Assembly (NCBI GenBank): GCA_019426215.1
Contig: CM033405.1
Location: 29,852,199-29,916,198 of the forward strand
Reading direction: 5' to 3'
Length of the DNA stretch: 64,000 bases
Source: Buddleja alternifolia
Lineage: Eukaryota; Streptophyta; Magnoliopsida; Lamiales; Scrophulariaceae
How positions within the stretch are numbered: position 1 is the first letter of the stretch; each line of letters begins with the position of its first letter. The notes below the pieces were generated by a model. The model was not told the DNA's origin. It saw only the letters and a program-made list of their open reading frames with translations, and did no database searches. A program made the translations under genes and the position numbers. Shown here piece by piece: positions 45,510-57,393 of this stretch.

Positions 45510-46671
45510 AGTATGCAGTCAGCTTTAATTCTTGGTTAGTTGGGAAGAACAAACCTTGTCCTAAACTCCCCTTCACATACTTCAATACCTTCAATGCTGC
45601 ATTCAAATGTGGAACTCTTGGTTTTGCCATGAACTGGCTAAGAATATGAATTGGATAAGATAGATCAGGTCTGGAGATTGTTAAGTATATCAGTCTACCA
45701 ACTAGTCTTCTGTATGATGAAGGATCACTTAACTCTTCTCCGCCATCAGTATTGAGTCTAAGATTCTGATCCATAGGTATGGTGCTTGGTTTTGATCCAG
45801 AAATTCCAGTATCAGTTATGATGTCAAGAGCATACTTTCTTTGACTAAGATACACACTTTCTTTCATTCTGATAATCTCTAGCCCCAAGAAATATGTCAG
45901 CTCCCCTAAGTCTTTTATCTTAAACTTGTTATCGAGAAAACCTTTTAACTCATCAATGATCCTTTTGTTAGTTAATGTGATAACCACATCATCCACATAG
46001 ACTAGGAGTGCAGTAAAGTCATCCGCATCATGCTTAGTAAACAAAGAATGGTCACATTTGGATTGTTGAAATCCAATTTCAATGAGAGTAGATGAAAATA
46101 TTGCAAACCATTGCCTTGAGGCCTGCTTGAGCTCATATAAAGATTTAACCAGCTTACAAACTGGATTAGAGTAAGATTCTCCCTTCATGGCAAAACCAGG
46201 AGGGAGCTGCATATAAACTTCCTCATTCAACTCACCATGGAGAAAAGCATTATTCACATCAAGTTGAAGCAAAAACCAACCTTTGGAAGAAGCTAAAGTG
46301 AGGAGAGTTCTGACAGTGGTCATCTTTGCAACAGGAGCAAAAGTATCATGAAAAACAATCCCTTCTGTTTGAGTATACCCCTTTGCAACAAACCTAGCCT
46401 TATATCTTTCAACTGAACCATCAGCTTTGTACTTGACTTTAAAAACCCATTTACAGCCCACAACTCTTTTTCCAGGGGGCAAATCAATGACAAACCAGGT
46501 GTGATTGTCTTCAAGAGCCTGAATTTCCAATGCCATGGCTTCTCTCCACTTAGGATGATTATAAGCATCAGAATAAGATGAAGGTTCAGTGTGTAGTTCT
46601 ATATTCATGGAAATGTGAGAATAAGAAGGAGGGATGTTAGAGAAAGTTGAGGAGTGGGATAAAGGATACAA
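45445..46671 (-). pseudogene. Copia reverse transcriptase
   Basis: 408-residue open frame, the best preserved part. RVT_2 motifs include WREAMALEIQALEDNHTW, GCKWVFKVKYKADGSVERYK, FAPVAKMTTVRTLL, LDVNNAFLHGEL (catalytic Asp), YELKQASRQW, and the active site LLVYVDDVVIT. The connection and start of RNase H follow (RPDLSYPIHILSQFM, LTAYCDADWA). The usual Tyr-Gly-Leu-Lys-Gln is YELKQ. A frameshift near 45500 moves the rest of RNase H into another frame. Confidence 0.93.
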
Positions 46672-46738
46672 GCAAGAAGAATCAGAAGAGGTGAGAGAAC
46701 AAATGTAATTAGACTTCCATCTTGGAGGTATTTTAGCT

Positions 46739-47508
46739 CTAGTGGCGTGTCTGGAGGGAAGAGTTTGAGAAGAAGTGGGAAGAGGGGGGTAAAATCACTT
46801 CAAGGTGAGGAGAAGATGGAGAAGGTGTTGTAATGTCAAATTCAGTAAAGAGAGGAGAAGAGGGAGAAGGTGATGGGGTGTCAAATTCAGTAAGGTCACT
46901 TGGAAAGGGTAAGACAGAAGGAGAATGAGAATGAGTAGAAAAAGAGAAAATGTGTTCATGAAACTTGACATCTCTGGAGACAAACACCTTATAAGTGGCA
47001 AGATCATACAATTTATAGCCTTTTTGACCAAGGGGATACCCAATGAACACACATTTGATGGCCCTAGGAGCAAACTTATCTCTGTTGTGAGCAATGGTGG
47101 ATGCCAAACAAAGGCAGCCAAAAACTTTTAAATGATCAAAAATAGGAAGAGAATGTTGTAATAGTTCATAGGGGCTTTTATTGTGAAGCACAATGGATGG
47201 CATTTTATTGATCAAATAGGTAGCAGTAAGGACACAATCCCCCCAAAATTGAATTGGCAAAGAAGCATAAAATCTTAAAGCTCTCGCTATTTCAAGAACA
47301 TGCCTATGTTTTCTTTCTGGAACTCTATTCTGTTAAGGAGTGTGGACACAACTACTCTGATGGAGTATGCCATGAGAAGTGAAGAAGTGTTTGAGAGTAT
47401 GGTTAAAAAATTTAGAGCCATTATCAGTGCGAAAAGCTTTAATGGAGATATTGAATTGGTTAAAAATGAGCTTGTAAAAGTTCTGAATAAGAGAATATAC
47501 TTCTGATT
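46739..47508 (-). pseudogene. Copia integrase C-terminal half
   Basis: Resumes at KSEVYSLIQNFYKLIF after the solo LTR. The second catalytic Asp lies in FRTDNGSKF. The motif normally reading TPQQNG is [17 protein letters not shown], a nonsense codon near 47336, in the region holding the catalytic Glu. Downstream are [27 protein letters not shown] and [17 protein letters not shown]. Integrase inserts the cDNA; this copy is split, stopped and inactive. Confidence 0.9.
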
Positions 47509-49427
47509 TGTAATGCCCAATAATCTCTCGCGCAGCCAACGATAAGCATGTCATATAGTTGCATTTATTATTGACTATAAATGGCATGATTGCACGAACA
47601 TGATTACTTTCTAATTATATGACAACTGCATTTAAGGTACATTTTTGCGAACGTTTATCACTAGTTAAGCAGACACGACGTCTAGCATTTATCGCTAGTT
47701 AAATAATAATTAAAAAAAATGAAATGATAATTGACGTGTTTCCCAGGTGGTCACCCATCTCAGAATGGCTCCCGTCTGAGCACGCTTAACTTTAGAGTTT
47801 TGATTGAATTTGGTACACGAAAGCTTCCCACTAGTCACTGGGTCAATATATTTCATGCCCTACGTGCTCTTACGTGTCATTTATATGTCACGATGAATGT
47901 AAATATGTGACACATAGAAAATATAAGGCATAAACATATAACACGTATTAAGCTAGCAGCTGCAAATAATTCATTGAATATAATAATAATAATAAAACTT
48001 TGCAAACTTCACAACTAAGTTTGCAAACCGCCTTAGAAATTTTAAAAGGCTTTCTGGACGAAAATGGAAGGAAAAGTGTAAGAAAAAGAAAGAAAAACCA
48101 GAGAAGAAAAGAGAGAAAGAAAAGAAAGAAAAAAAGAGAGGGAAAATTCAAGGAAAAATAGGAAATGAAGAGTAATAGGTAAAGGGAGCTAGGCATATCG
48201 ACGTGGCCGTTACGAGTAAGTCTTTTACCGGTTGTTTTTTCAATTTAATCGGTGAATTTGGAATAATTATTGAGGATTGTATTTAGGTATGTTATATACC
48301 CTTTTTACAGATTATTGCACATCTAAAATTAGGAAGAAGTATCAATAGCTAGCTTCGGTAGCATCACCTTTTCTGGTTCATTGCAAAGGACTTAAGGTAA
48401 GTTGAAGTTCGTTCACTGCTTCATAAGGACCATATTATGCATGTTTATGATAATTGTTTGGAAATGAATGTTATTACTTGCCTATTGTGTGAAGTGTTGA
48501 CGTATATATGCTTATGATGTTTTAAGATGATTACTTGGAAATGAATGTTATTCTTGTTTATTGTGTATATATGATGATGCTGCATGATGTTAATGCATAT
48601 AAAGAAAATAATTTGAAAAAGGGGAGGTATGGTATTTGATTGATGGTCGGGTAGGCACGGGACGCGGGTGGGACCGGCGGACCCAAAAGACTGGTGGTGA
48701 ATACCTTGAGGCGTAAAAGCCAAGATAGATAAAGCCACAATAGACTGGTGGTGAATACCTTGAGGTGTAAAAGCTAAGATAGATAAAGCCACGATGTACG
48801 GGAGAGCCAGCGGTTAATATCATAGGGCCGAAAGGTCGGTTATGAGAACCCCGTGATGCCTCTTTCATTGGCCAATTATTATGAACAGGTTTCGAAAACA
48901 GACGCCTATCATTATCAATCGAATACCACACTTCGAGGGTACCCAAAAAGGAAAGGATGAAAAGGAAAAAGAAAAGTTTTAACTGAACTATGCATTATTG
49001 ACTGTTGTATGTGATATGTGAAACATTATTTTTAAAAATATGAGCTTCTCCTTACTGAGCCATTAGCTCATTAGGTTCTTATGATGCAGGTGATGATCAT
49101 GTTTATATGTGAAGGTTGCCCAAGTCTCCAGAGCGATCAGACAGAGCTATGTTCATATGCCGTGCTTCGAGCACTTTTGTACTCTGATGTTGAATTGTAT
49201 AACCGCTCTGTTATGGTTTTGTAAACATAAGTATGTTAATACAGGAATGAAGGTACCTGGTTTTGATGTATATATAAAAAAATGATTTTCTTTTATTTTT
49301 AAAGGGATATATTCTATTATTTTAGAAAACCATAACATTTCAAAGGAAGAAAATGGGTCATCGCCCCTCGTCCTGACCGTGTGGCTTATCTGAGCTACAT
49401 GTACGGGTCGGGTCGGGGTGCGTGACA
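47509..49427 (-). mobile_element. Gypsy-type solo LTR inserted in Copia integrase
   Basis: 1919 bp, minus-strand form TGTCACGCACCCCGACCC...TTGGGCATTACA (TG...CA), flanked by an exact 5-bp TSD TGATT (47504-47508, 49428-49432). There is no interior and no second LTR, so it arose by recombination between two LTRs. The TGTCACGC start and GGGCATTACA end are typical of large plant Gypsy LTRs. A 47-53-bp tandem pair lies at about 48690-48795. Open frames inside are not gene-like. Confidence 0.9.
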
Positions 49428-49958
49428 TGATTTATATGCCATGAGATAACACCAAGTTGTTCTAGTGAAATCATCCACTATAGTAAGAAAATATTTGTAT
49501 CCATCATAGGTAGGGTATTTATAAGGGCCCCATACATCACAATGTATAAGATCAAAACCACAAGAAAAAGAAATTGAACTTTTATTGAAAGGAAGTCTTG
49601 ATTGTTTAGCAAGAGGACAAATGTTACAATCTAAATGATGTACAATGTGTAAATCAGAGATATATTGAGTAAGACATTTCAGTCTATCCAAAGAAATATG
49701 ACCTAATCTATGATGCCATAGAGCAGTGTTTTTGGTAGAGACAGCACCAATAGAGTGAGAAGTGGTGTCAGTTGCAGGAGGCTGAAGACAATACAGACCA
49801 CTCACTTGCTTACCAAGTTCCAGATTGGTCTTCAGCAAATGGTCCTGCATAAAGCAAGAATGTGAGTTAAAAGTGATGAGAGATTGACAATCAAGAGATA
49901 ATTTGCTGATGGAAAGAAGATTATGTTTGAAGGAGGGAACATAGAGGACATTATGCAA
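49428..49958 (-). pseudogene. Copia GAG-pre-integrase and integrase N-terminal half
   Basis: Starts in VLYVPSFKHNLLSISKL, then LWHHRLGHISLDRLKCL and CNICPLAKQSRLPF, the HHCC zinc-binding motif of integrase. The catalytic core begins with the first Asp in FDLIHCDVWGPY and YKYFLTIVDDFTRTTWCYLM. It ends at AYKS where the solo LTR interrupts; the extra residues in that frame come from the LTR. Confidence 0.9.
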
Positions 49959-49972
49959 GGTCAGATGAGGAT

Positions 49973-50164
49973 TTAGAACAACACTACCAGTGTGAGTAAC
50001 ATGTGATGAAGAACCATCTGGTAAGTGACTAAATGAGGGAAGAACAACCTAGTAGAAGATTGAAGAAGTGAAAAATATGGAGTTATATGATCAATAGCTC
50101 CACTGTCTAGAATCCATATGTTTGATGAGTGTGTGGTAGATGCACAAGAGCTAATACCTGCCAA
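49973..50164 (-). pseudogene. Copia protease fragment
   Basis: WILDSGAIDHIT carries the aspartic protease active site (DSGA, usually DSGATDHI). The frame is lost after about 40 residues and the remainder is not readable without a frame change. Confidence 0.82.
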
Positions 50165-50251
50165 GTGAGAAGAATGGGAAGAACATGAAGTAGAAGGTTT
50201 GTTGAGGAGACTTTGGAGCTGAGTGATTCGATCAGGGGTGAGTTGTGGTGT

Positions 50252-50518
50252 CTAAGATGCAGTAGCATTGGAGATGACTGGCTGTGAAGAGTTATCACCA
50301 CTGATATGGCCACTAGTAGGCCCCATAGAAGCGGAATTAGGAGATGTAGTATGCTGGATCATATTCATACCATGAGTGATCTGAGATGAAGATTTGGAAA
50401 ATGATCCCGAGCACTTTTGGCCCTTAGGTTTCCAGTTAGGAGGAAAACCATGTATTTTGAAGCACTTATCTTGAGTGTGGCCAGGTTTATGACAGAAATC
50501 ACAATATCTTTTATCCAT
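50252..50518 (-). pseudogene. Copia gag zinc knuckle segment
   Basis: Contains CDFCHKPGHTQDKC, a CX2CX4HX4C zinc knuckle that binds the RNA genome. Out of frame with the upstream gag. Confidence 0.85.
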
Positions 50519-51300
50519 GAATGTTGGATTCTGAGGCCAAACTTTGATTTAGATGCACTATTCGTGGCCAACAAAATAGTACCATTGTCATCAAGACGCA
50601 AATAGGTGTTCATATCCATTTGACGTTCTTCTTGTTGAATCATAGAGTATGCATCTTCCAAATAGGGCAAGGGACGCATAAGTAGTATTTGTCCACGCAC
50701 AGGCTTAAAAACATCATTTAGCCCCATCAAAAATTGCAACAATTTCTCCTCGGTTTGATAGTCTTGCCAAGCACGCATCACTTCACAATTTGAGTTGGTC
50801 TTACACATAGGAATAGTGATCATAGCATCCAATTCATCCCATAATTGTTTGAGTTTTGTAAAATATGACTCAATACTCAACGATTCTTGATTACAAGAAG
50901 AAATAGACTTGTGCAAACTGTAAATTTGAGATCTAGTGCTACTTGAAAAACGTCGATGCAAGTTCATCCACATAGTCGCAGCAGAATTAGCATGAAGAAT
51001 TGATTTACTAATATCCTTAGAAACAACATTCAAAATCCACGAAATGACCATATTGTTTACTTGTTCCCATTGAAGTAGGGTTGGATCATCTTCATTAGGT
51101 TTAGGAATGGCGCCAGTAACAAATCCTAACTTGTTTTTGCAAGAGAGTGCAATTTCCATGGATCTCCGCCATGGAATATAATTCGAAGCTCCAATCAACA
51201 CTTGATTAACCAAAACCATAGAAGGCATGTCGGAATTGTGAAGAAAATATGAATTGGAAGCCATTGTCGTCTGCAAATTTGGATTCGGATGATTCGCCAT
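50365..51300 (-). pseudogene. Copia gag
   Basis: 311-residue frame starting MANHPNPNLQ. It contains the Copia gag N-terminal domain (SYFLHNSDMPSMVLVNQVL, YIPWRRSMEIALSCKNKLGF) and the UBN2-type core (SILHANSAATMWMNLHRRFS, SYFTKLKQLWDELDA, LLQFLMGLNDVF). After about residue 250 the frame no longer matches: a frameshift near 50530 moves the zinc knuckle into another frame (50252-50518). Gag would form the virus-like particle; this copy gives only a truncated product. Confidence 0.88.
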
Positions 51301-51403
51301 AAAAAAAACTCAGAAATCAATCTGATAACCTAGAAATCGAGCTGAAAATCTCAGAATTTGATCTGAACAACTCAGAAATTGAGCGAGAAATCGGACCGAG
51401 TAT

Positions 51404-51415
51404 GCTCTGGTACCA
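51404..51415 (-). promoter_or_regulatory. Copia primer-binding site
   Basis: Minus strand TGGTACCAGAGC directly next to the 5' LTR; the usual plant initiator tRNA-Met site is TGGTATCAGAGC, one base different. Confidence 0.85.
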
Positions 51416-51650
51416 TGTTATTCTTCATAATTCCACATTGAATTGAAAAGAGAAGATCAGAAATGGAGAGAATTTTCTTGTATTCTACATTGATCAAAAG
51501 TATCCAGCATACAACTACAAATTGCTATTTATAGAGAAGAGAAAACAGAAAAGGAAAGCCTGGTTAACATCTAAGCTAACCTCTAACTAATTTAGTTTAC
51601 TAACTGCATAATTACCAAAACTACCCTTAGATATTTACAATACTTTAATA
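51416..51650 (-). repeat. Copia LTR (5' LTR)
   Basis: 235 bp, same length as the partner LTR with four substitutions. It supplies the promoter for the minus-strand transcript (CTCTATAAATAGC). Confidence 0.92.
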
Positions 51651-51655
51651 TGGAC

Positions 51656-52331
51656 ACTGAAGTAATGATCCATTTCTCCACTAGAATATAATTATTTACT
51701 AATTAATTTAAAGAACTTCCTTATGGTTTCCAAACTTAAGATCCATTCATAATCCATACTTTTGGCCCTAATCTTACAGTCTGAATTCTCTATTTTAAAT
51801 TAGTGTTATATCTTGTGTTTCACTTTTTATACGAAAGTCATGAACATAAACTGATGTATAATTTATACATGTGGCGTGTATATTATATGCAACATGAAAT
51901 ATAAAATGAAAAAGTATCTCCGAATAGAAAATTTGAAGTCAATTTAAACCGTCTAGATCCTCTGTTTTAAAATGATGTTTCACCTTGAATATCATTTCTC
52001 ATACAAATATCACGTGTATATTAATATTTTCTTACTATACAAGTGAGGTAAATTTTATAAACGCTGCGTGTACCCAGAGTTGGAAGTGAGGAGTGTGGAG
52101 TGTGGGCTAATGGAGACTTTGTCCATTGGTGATTGGGCCTTCCATCAAGAATATTTGGATTTGATTAAAAGGACAGTGTATGAGTTTAACCTACAAAAGA
52201 GATTTTGATTTAGGCTCAAGCTCCCTTAAGATAACTTCCATAATAAAAGCCCATTTGACAAGCATGGGCCTTATATAGTTGAATTAACCAAGACGGAGCC
52301 CTCAATTACGTACTCTATTTCCAGTATCATA
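51656..52331. other. Intergenic AT-rich DNA
   Basis: No gene or repeat was recognised. Confidence 0.5.
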
Positions 52332-52346
52332 GTACTTTTTTTTATT

Positions 52347-52533
52347 GCCGATGAAGCTTTGCTCTACTGATAAAATTGAGGCGCCAAAATATTAGATATC
52401 TTGGTTCGATTCTCACCAAAAGTATGTGGACTTTTCTCTACTGTTATAGTAGTTGTTAGTTTAATTGATTGTAATAGTTCTTATGTGGTTGTAATTTGTC
52501 GCAATTTGATATTAAACAAAAAAAACAAAAGAG
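52347..52533 (+). mobile_element. tRNA-derived SINE (about 187 bp)
   Basis: Head GCCGATGAAGCTTTGCTCTA holds an A-box-like region; B box GGTTCGATTCT at 52403-52413; A-rich tail TTAAACAAAAAAAACAAAAG. Flanking repeats GTACTTTTTTTTATT (52332-52346) and GTACTTTTTTATT (52534-52546) form a TSD differing only in T-run length. Confidence 0.78.
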
Positions 52534-52854
52534 GTACTTTTTTATTCAATTCCATCATATATGGGATATTTGTTTCAATTTATATTGATTTAAATATTCT
52601 TTCATCATAAAGTTAATTGTTTGTTGCTAATTATTTTAATTTGGACTAACGATTCATTGATACTTCAGTCCGTTGATAATCAATTTCCTAATATGAATTC
52701 ATCACATTCATATTAGTGAAGATCGAGTCAAATTTTGTCTTTCATCAATCTATCTCTATCGTCGTAAATTAAATACATTGTTGATTTGATAAGAAAAAAA
52801 TATTTGCATATACTCTTTGTTATATAATTAATATTTTAGTGAAAAATTAAATAT

Positions 52855-52859
<5 letters not shown>

Positions 52860-52895
<36 letters not shown>
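52860..52895. repeat. (TA)n microsatellite
   Basis: Simple TA run in noncoding DNA. Confidence 0.9.
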
Positions 52896-52898
<3 letters not shown>

Positions 52899-53518
52899 CT
52901 AACAAAGAATCAGCAACATTTAACCAACTATATACTTATATCAACTTTTATTGAAATAAACAAATAATCACACGCCTTCCTATGAGATTAAGAACCGGAA
53001 GGAAAAAAAAAAGAATTAAACCAGTTAGGATTGTCAATTGCTAAATGGTGTCACTTCAAATATATCGTTCAATATATTTAACTAATTTTGACATTGTTAT
53101 CTGATACACTTCACTAATATATTATTGTTTGTAGTGTCTTTTATCTCGTACATTATTTTGTATAATAAGTGCATAAAATATATTAATTATTAATTATATT
53201 AATTATATACACTTAACTATCATACGAATGTTTTACGGAATTAGGAGATAAAATGCTAAAATCCCATACGTAATTAAACCAAATAGTTGTAATCTGATAG
53301 GAGATGCCACATGTTTGACAGACATCTTCAGTTTTACGTCAAAGAGTAGTCTGGTAATTAAGGTGAAAAAACAGTACATGCACATGCATGCACCAATAGT
53401 CTTATCAATAATTAATGTAGATATATTATAATTGTGGTTCTTGCTGACCCTTTTGACAAACTTTTCGTACTATAAGCAAACAAGTCGAAAGGTTGTTAAT
53501 GGCAGATCTAGTAGATTA
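52896..53518. other. Intergenic AT-rich DNA
   Basis: No gene or repeat was recognised. Confidence 0.5.
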
Positions 53519-53526
53519 CTTGTATA

Positions 53527-56059
53527 CAGGGGCGGCCAGACGAAGCTAGGATTTGGACGTAGTGGACGAATAAAAACAAAAAAGAAGGTAAAAATTGATA
53601 TTTTTGGACGAGAATTGAAAATAATACACAAAAAAATAGTGCTCAGATAATAGCACATTCCGCGCCACGTAAGCGCGGAATCTGCCAGATTCCGCGCCAC
53701 GTCAGCGCGGAATAGAATATATATTTTTTTAAAAAAATTCAAAGGCATTCCGCGCCACGTCAAAATCGTGACCGACTGACTTCCGCGCTGCCGAGCTCAG
53801 CGGCCCATCCGCGCTGACTCAGCGCGGAATGGCCAATATTTTTTTTTTGTTGTTATTTATCTTTTGTTTTTTTTCTTATTTCCCGCTCGTTTTTCTCCTT
53901 TTTTCGTGCAAGTTTTGAAAATAAAATTGAAATATAGACTTTGTAACCACACAAGAATGGACTCATTCCGATAGCCGAGTGACCACATTAAAGCGTTAAT
54001 GTTTCCGGTTCATTTTTCTCCCTTTGTCGTTCAGTTTTGAGTTTTGACTTGAAGTAGATTTTCATATAAACTTTGTAACCACACAAGAATAGACTATTTC
54101 GATACCTTAGTGAAAGAATATGACAAGTAAAAAAAGACACACATATACGGATCAGAAAAAAATATCGTCTTCGGGATGAACATTTTTTGTACATTTTCAG
54201 GCTTCGACTTCAACACAAAAAATGTAGATTGACTCACAAAGTTTGTAACGGTATGAGAATTGATTCATTTCAATATTCGAGTGAAAAAATACAACATGTT
54301 AAAAAGGAACGGATTTTTCCGAGTCATCTTCGGGATGATTTTTTGACACATTTTCAGGCTTCGACTTCAACACAAAAAATGTAGATTGACTCACAAAGTT
54401 TGTAACGGTGTAAGAATTGATTCATTTCGATATCCGGATGGAAAAATACAACATATTAAAAAGAACGGATTTTTCGGAAAAAAATTTTTTCATCATCTTC
54501 GATCGACATTTTTTGTACATTTTCAGGCTTCGACTTCAACACTAAAAATATAGATTGACTCACAAAGTTTGTAACGGTATAAGAATTGATTCATTTCGGG
54601 ATTATACAATATGGACATATATATACGAATTTTTTGGAAAAAAAATTTTTTTCATCTTCGGGATCTACATTTTCTGTACATTTTTGGGCTTCAACTTCAA
54701 CACAAAAAATGTAGATTGACTCACAAAGTTTGTAACGGTGTAAGAATTGATTCATTTCGATATCCGGATTACAACATGTTTAATAACATCTTTATTAAAT
54801 TTAATGTATGTTTAAACCTGAATATCGAAATAAATCAATTCTTGCACCGTTACAAACTTTGTGAGTCGTGTTGAAGTTGAAGCCCGAAAATGTACAAAAA
54901 ATGTAGAAAAATCATCCCGAAGATGACGATTTTTTTTTTCCATTCGTATATATATATCTTTTTTAACATATTGTAATTTTCACCCGGATATCGAAATGAA
55001 TCAATTCTTATACCGTTACAAACTTTGTGAGTCAATCTATATTTTTAGTGTTGAAGTTGAAGCCTGAAAATGTACAATGTCGAAAAACCATCCCGAAGAT
55101 GATGAAAAATATTTTTTTCCGAAAAATCCGTTCCATTTTAATACGTTGTACAATATCGAAATGAATCATTCTTACACCGTTACAAACTTTGTGAGTCAAT
55201 CTACAAAGTCGAAGCCTGAAAATGTACATCAATCATCCCGAAGATGACGAAAAAATTTTTTTTCGGAAAAATCCATTCCTTTTTATGTTGTATTTTTTCA
55301 TCTAAAATGAATTTCTCATACCGTTATTTGTGAGTTAATCTACATTTTTTGTGTTGAAGTCGAAGCCTGAAAATGTACAAACGAAAAATCATCCCGAAGA
55401 CGATAACGAAAAATCCGTATCTTTTTTTACTTGTCATATTCTTTCACTAAGGTATCGAAATGAGTCTATTCTTGTGTGGTTACAAAGTTTATATGAAAAT
55501 CTACATTTATGTGTTCAAGTTGTGAACCGGAAACATAGATAACGTTATTATTTTCTTTAAAAAATTACTTTAATGTGTCATTTTTTATTGTTATAACTCG
55601 GGTATCGGAATGAGTCCATTCTTGTGTGGTTACATCTATATGAAAGTCTACAATTTATATGTTCAAGTCAAAACTCCACGAAAAAAGGAGAAAAGTAAGA
55701 AAAAAACCAAAAGATAAATAAAACAACAAAAAAAAAAATATTGGCCATTCCGCGCTGAGTCAGCGCGGAATTTTATTTTAGAAATTGCTGCCATTCCGCG
55801 CTCGGGCAGCGCGGAATGTCAGTCGGTCAATTGACCGACTACCATTCCGCGCTGACGTGGCGCGGAATGCCTTTGAATTTAACCGCTGAAATCTGGCAGA
55901 TTCCGCGCTTAACTATTATCTGAGCACTATTTTTTTGTGTATTATTTTCTTAATTTTGATTTAATTTTGTATTATTTTTTTAAAATTCTCACTTGGAGGG
56001 CGTCGAAATTCCCAATATCAAAATTTCAAAATGTGGTACTCGCCCCGGCTCCGTCCCTG
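53527..56059. mobile_element. hAT element carrying a giant foldback
   Basis: Ends CAGGGGCGGCCAGACGAAG and GCCCCGGCTCCGTCCCTG are an inverted pair of the common CAGGGGCGGAGCC type, with an exact 8-bp TSD CTTGTATA (53519-53526, 56060-56067). Only about 91 bp on the left and 111 bp on the right lie outside the palindromic foldback (53618-55948). The likely history is a small hAT MITE that received a MULE-like foldback; no TSD was identified for the inner insertion. Confidence 0.85.
53618..55948. mobile_element. 2.3-kb MULE-related foldback element
   Basis: A near-complete palindrome. The outer 34-36 bp (AAAATAATACACAAAAAAAT...) are exact inverted copies, and the arms stay complementary for about 1.1 kb to a centre near 54.8 kb. 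Each arm holds GC hairpin modules of the form ATTCCGCGC-x-GCGCGGAAT near its outer end (about 53654-53830, 55746-55910). Further in are several 150-170-bp repeats with TTCAGGCTTCGACTTCAACA, TGTAGATTGACTCACAAAG and TTTGTAACGGT. The last motif also occurs beside the MULE at 2158-2240. No coding capacity. Confidence 0.85.
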
Positions 56060-56156
56060 CTTGTATAAGTATAATGAAAATAAAGAAAATTGAGAACCGC
56101 AAGTTATTTAAGTGGAAGCAAGATTAGCGAAATCTTTAGGAATTAATTTCACGAAT

Positions 56157-56736
56157 CGATCGAACCGACCAAGAACCGAAAAATTTCGATCCTGACCGAA
56201 AATCGAATAGAAAATTTCGGTTCGGTTTTCGGTTTTTTTTTTTCTCAAATTTCGATTTTTCGGTTCGATTTTCGGTTTTGAGATTTGGTTCGGTCGGTTA
56301 ACTGAAAAACCGCATTTTTTATTTTTTTTAAAAAAATTTAATTTATTTTTATTTTTTATATAGTATAATATAAATCAAAAACTATAAAAAATGTGTTTTT
56401 TAGTGACAACTTATAAGAAAATAAATTAAAATTAGTCATAATTAAGTTTCAATTATTTATTTTTATCTAATTTATTTATACCGAAAAATCAAACCAAACC
56501 GGTTCACTTTTTAATTTCATTATGTCAATTTTAGTTGGCCGTGCTAAACATAATTATAAATATATAAATGTATGCATTCCAAAGAAAAAGTGACAACAAT
56601 AGCCAAATTTTATTTTTTTTCTGTTTTAACCAAACCGGTCAGTTTTTTAACCGAACCGAACCGACACTGTTCGGTTCAGTTTCCAGTCCGAAATTTCGGT
56701 TCGATTCAGTTAAAAAATCGACCGATGAACACCCCT
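56157..56736. mobile_element. hAT-like repeat rich in CCGAACC/GGTTCGG, boundaries uncertain
   Basis: Right end ATCGACCGATGAACACCCCTA matches in style the ends of other hAT elements here (TAGGGGTGT on the minus strand). The interior is dense in TTTCGGTTCGG and CCGAACCGA motifs. No matching left terminus or TSD was found. Confidence 0.55.
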
Positions 56737-57385
56737 AATATTTTGTGTAGGTTATTATACAACTCATGCATACAGAGCATACCACTAATTAAAACAGGTA
56801 AAAGTATACAATTATTACAATTTGATCGATCAATTACATTGTAATGGAATGATATTATATATGTTGTTGTTTATGATTTATCACTTATCACTTCTCATAT
56901 TTGTTAATTATTTAGTCTATTTATAAATAAGATAATTGTAATGTAAAAATTTATAATGCGATACTACGAAAAGAATCAAATTTCCATGACTCGTAAACTC
57001 CACTTGTTTTTTTCATTTTGTCTTTTTGGTTTCAAAGAGTGTCCTCGAGCCCAAAATCTCAAAACTAATTGCTCAAGATATGTCCAGAACCCTTTACGGG
57101 ATCTCTCCTAAGAAACACTGTGGGGTCTAGCCCAGCAACACTCACATTGACCCCAAAATCATCCAATTTCACCACCTCTAACATTATATAGCTTTGACTT
57201 TCACCTCATATAATTTGTGTTTCACATTAGAGGAATCATCTGAGGAAAAGGAATAGAATAGAAGCAAGCACACTGAAACAAGAATTCACATATACCATAA
57301 CAAGAAAAACATTATTAAATAAATAGATACAGTGGAACTAGGCTGTCTGTGTTCACAAGTAAAAAAATATTCAATTATTTTACTC
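56737..57385. other. Intergenic AT-rich DNA
   Basis: No gene was recognised on either strand. Confidence 0.5.
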
Positions 57386-57393
57386 CTCAGTAT

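Larger units (their letters stand above)
44803..51650 (-). mobile_element. Ty1/Copia retrotransposon, degenerate, split by a solo LTR
   Basis: Minus-strand element with 235-bp LTRs (44803-45037, 51416-51650) and an exact 5-bp TSD TGGAC (44798-44802, 51651-51655). It has a tRNA-Met-type primer site, a polypurine tract and all Copia domains in order: gag, zinc knuckle, protease, integrase, reverse transcriptase, RNase H. Several frameshifts and at least one nonsense codon disable it. A 1919-bp Gypsy-type solo LTR (47509-49427) interrupts integrase. The LTRs differ at four positions (about 1.7%), so it is older than the LARD at 24066. Confidence 0.95.

Noticed and set aside
48445..48946. Overlapping frames of 60 to 118 residues inside the solo LTR
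   Set aside because: Built on a short tandem repeat in an LTR; no domain recognised and no conservation expected.
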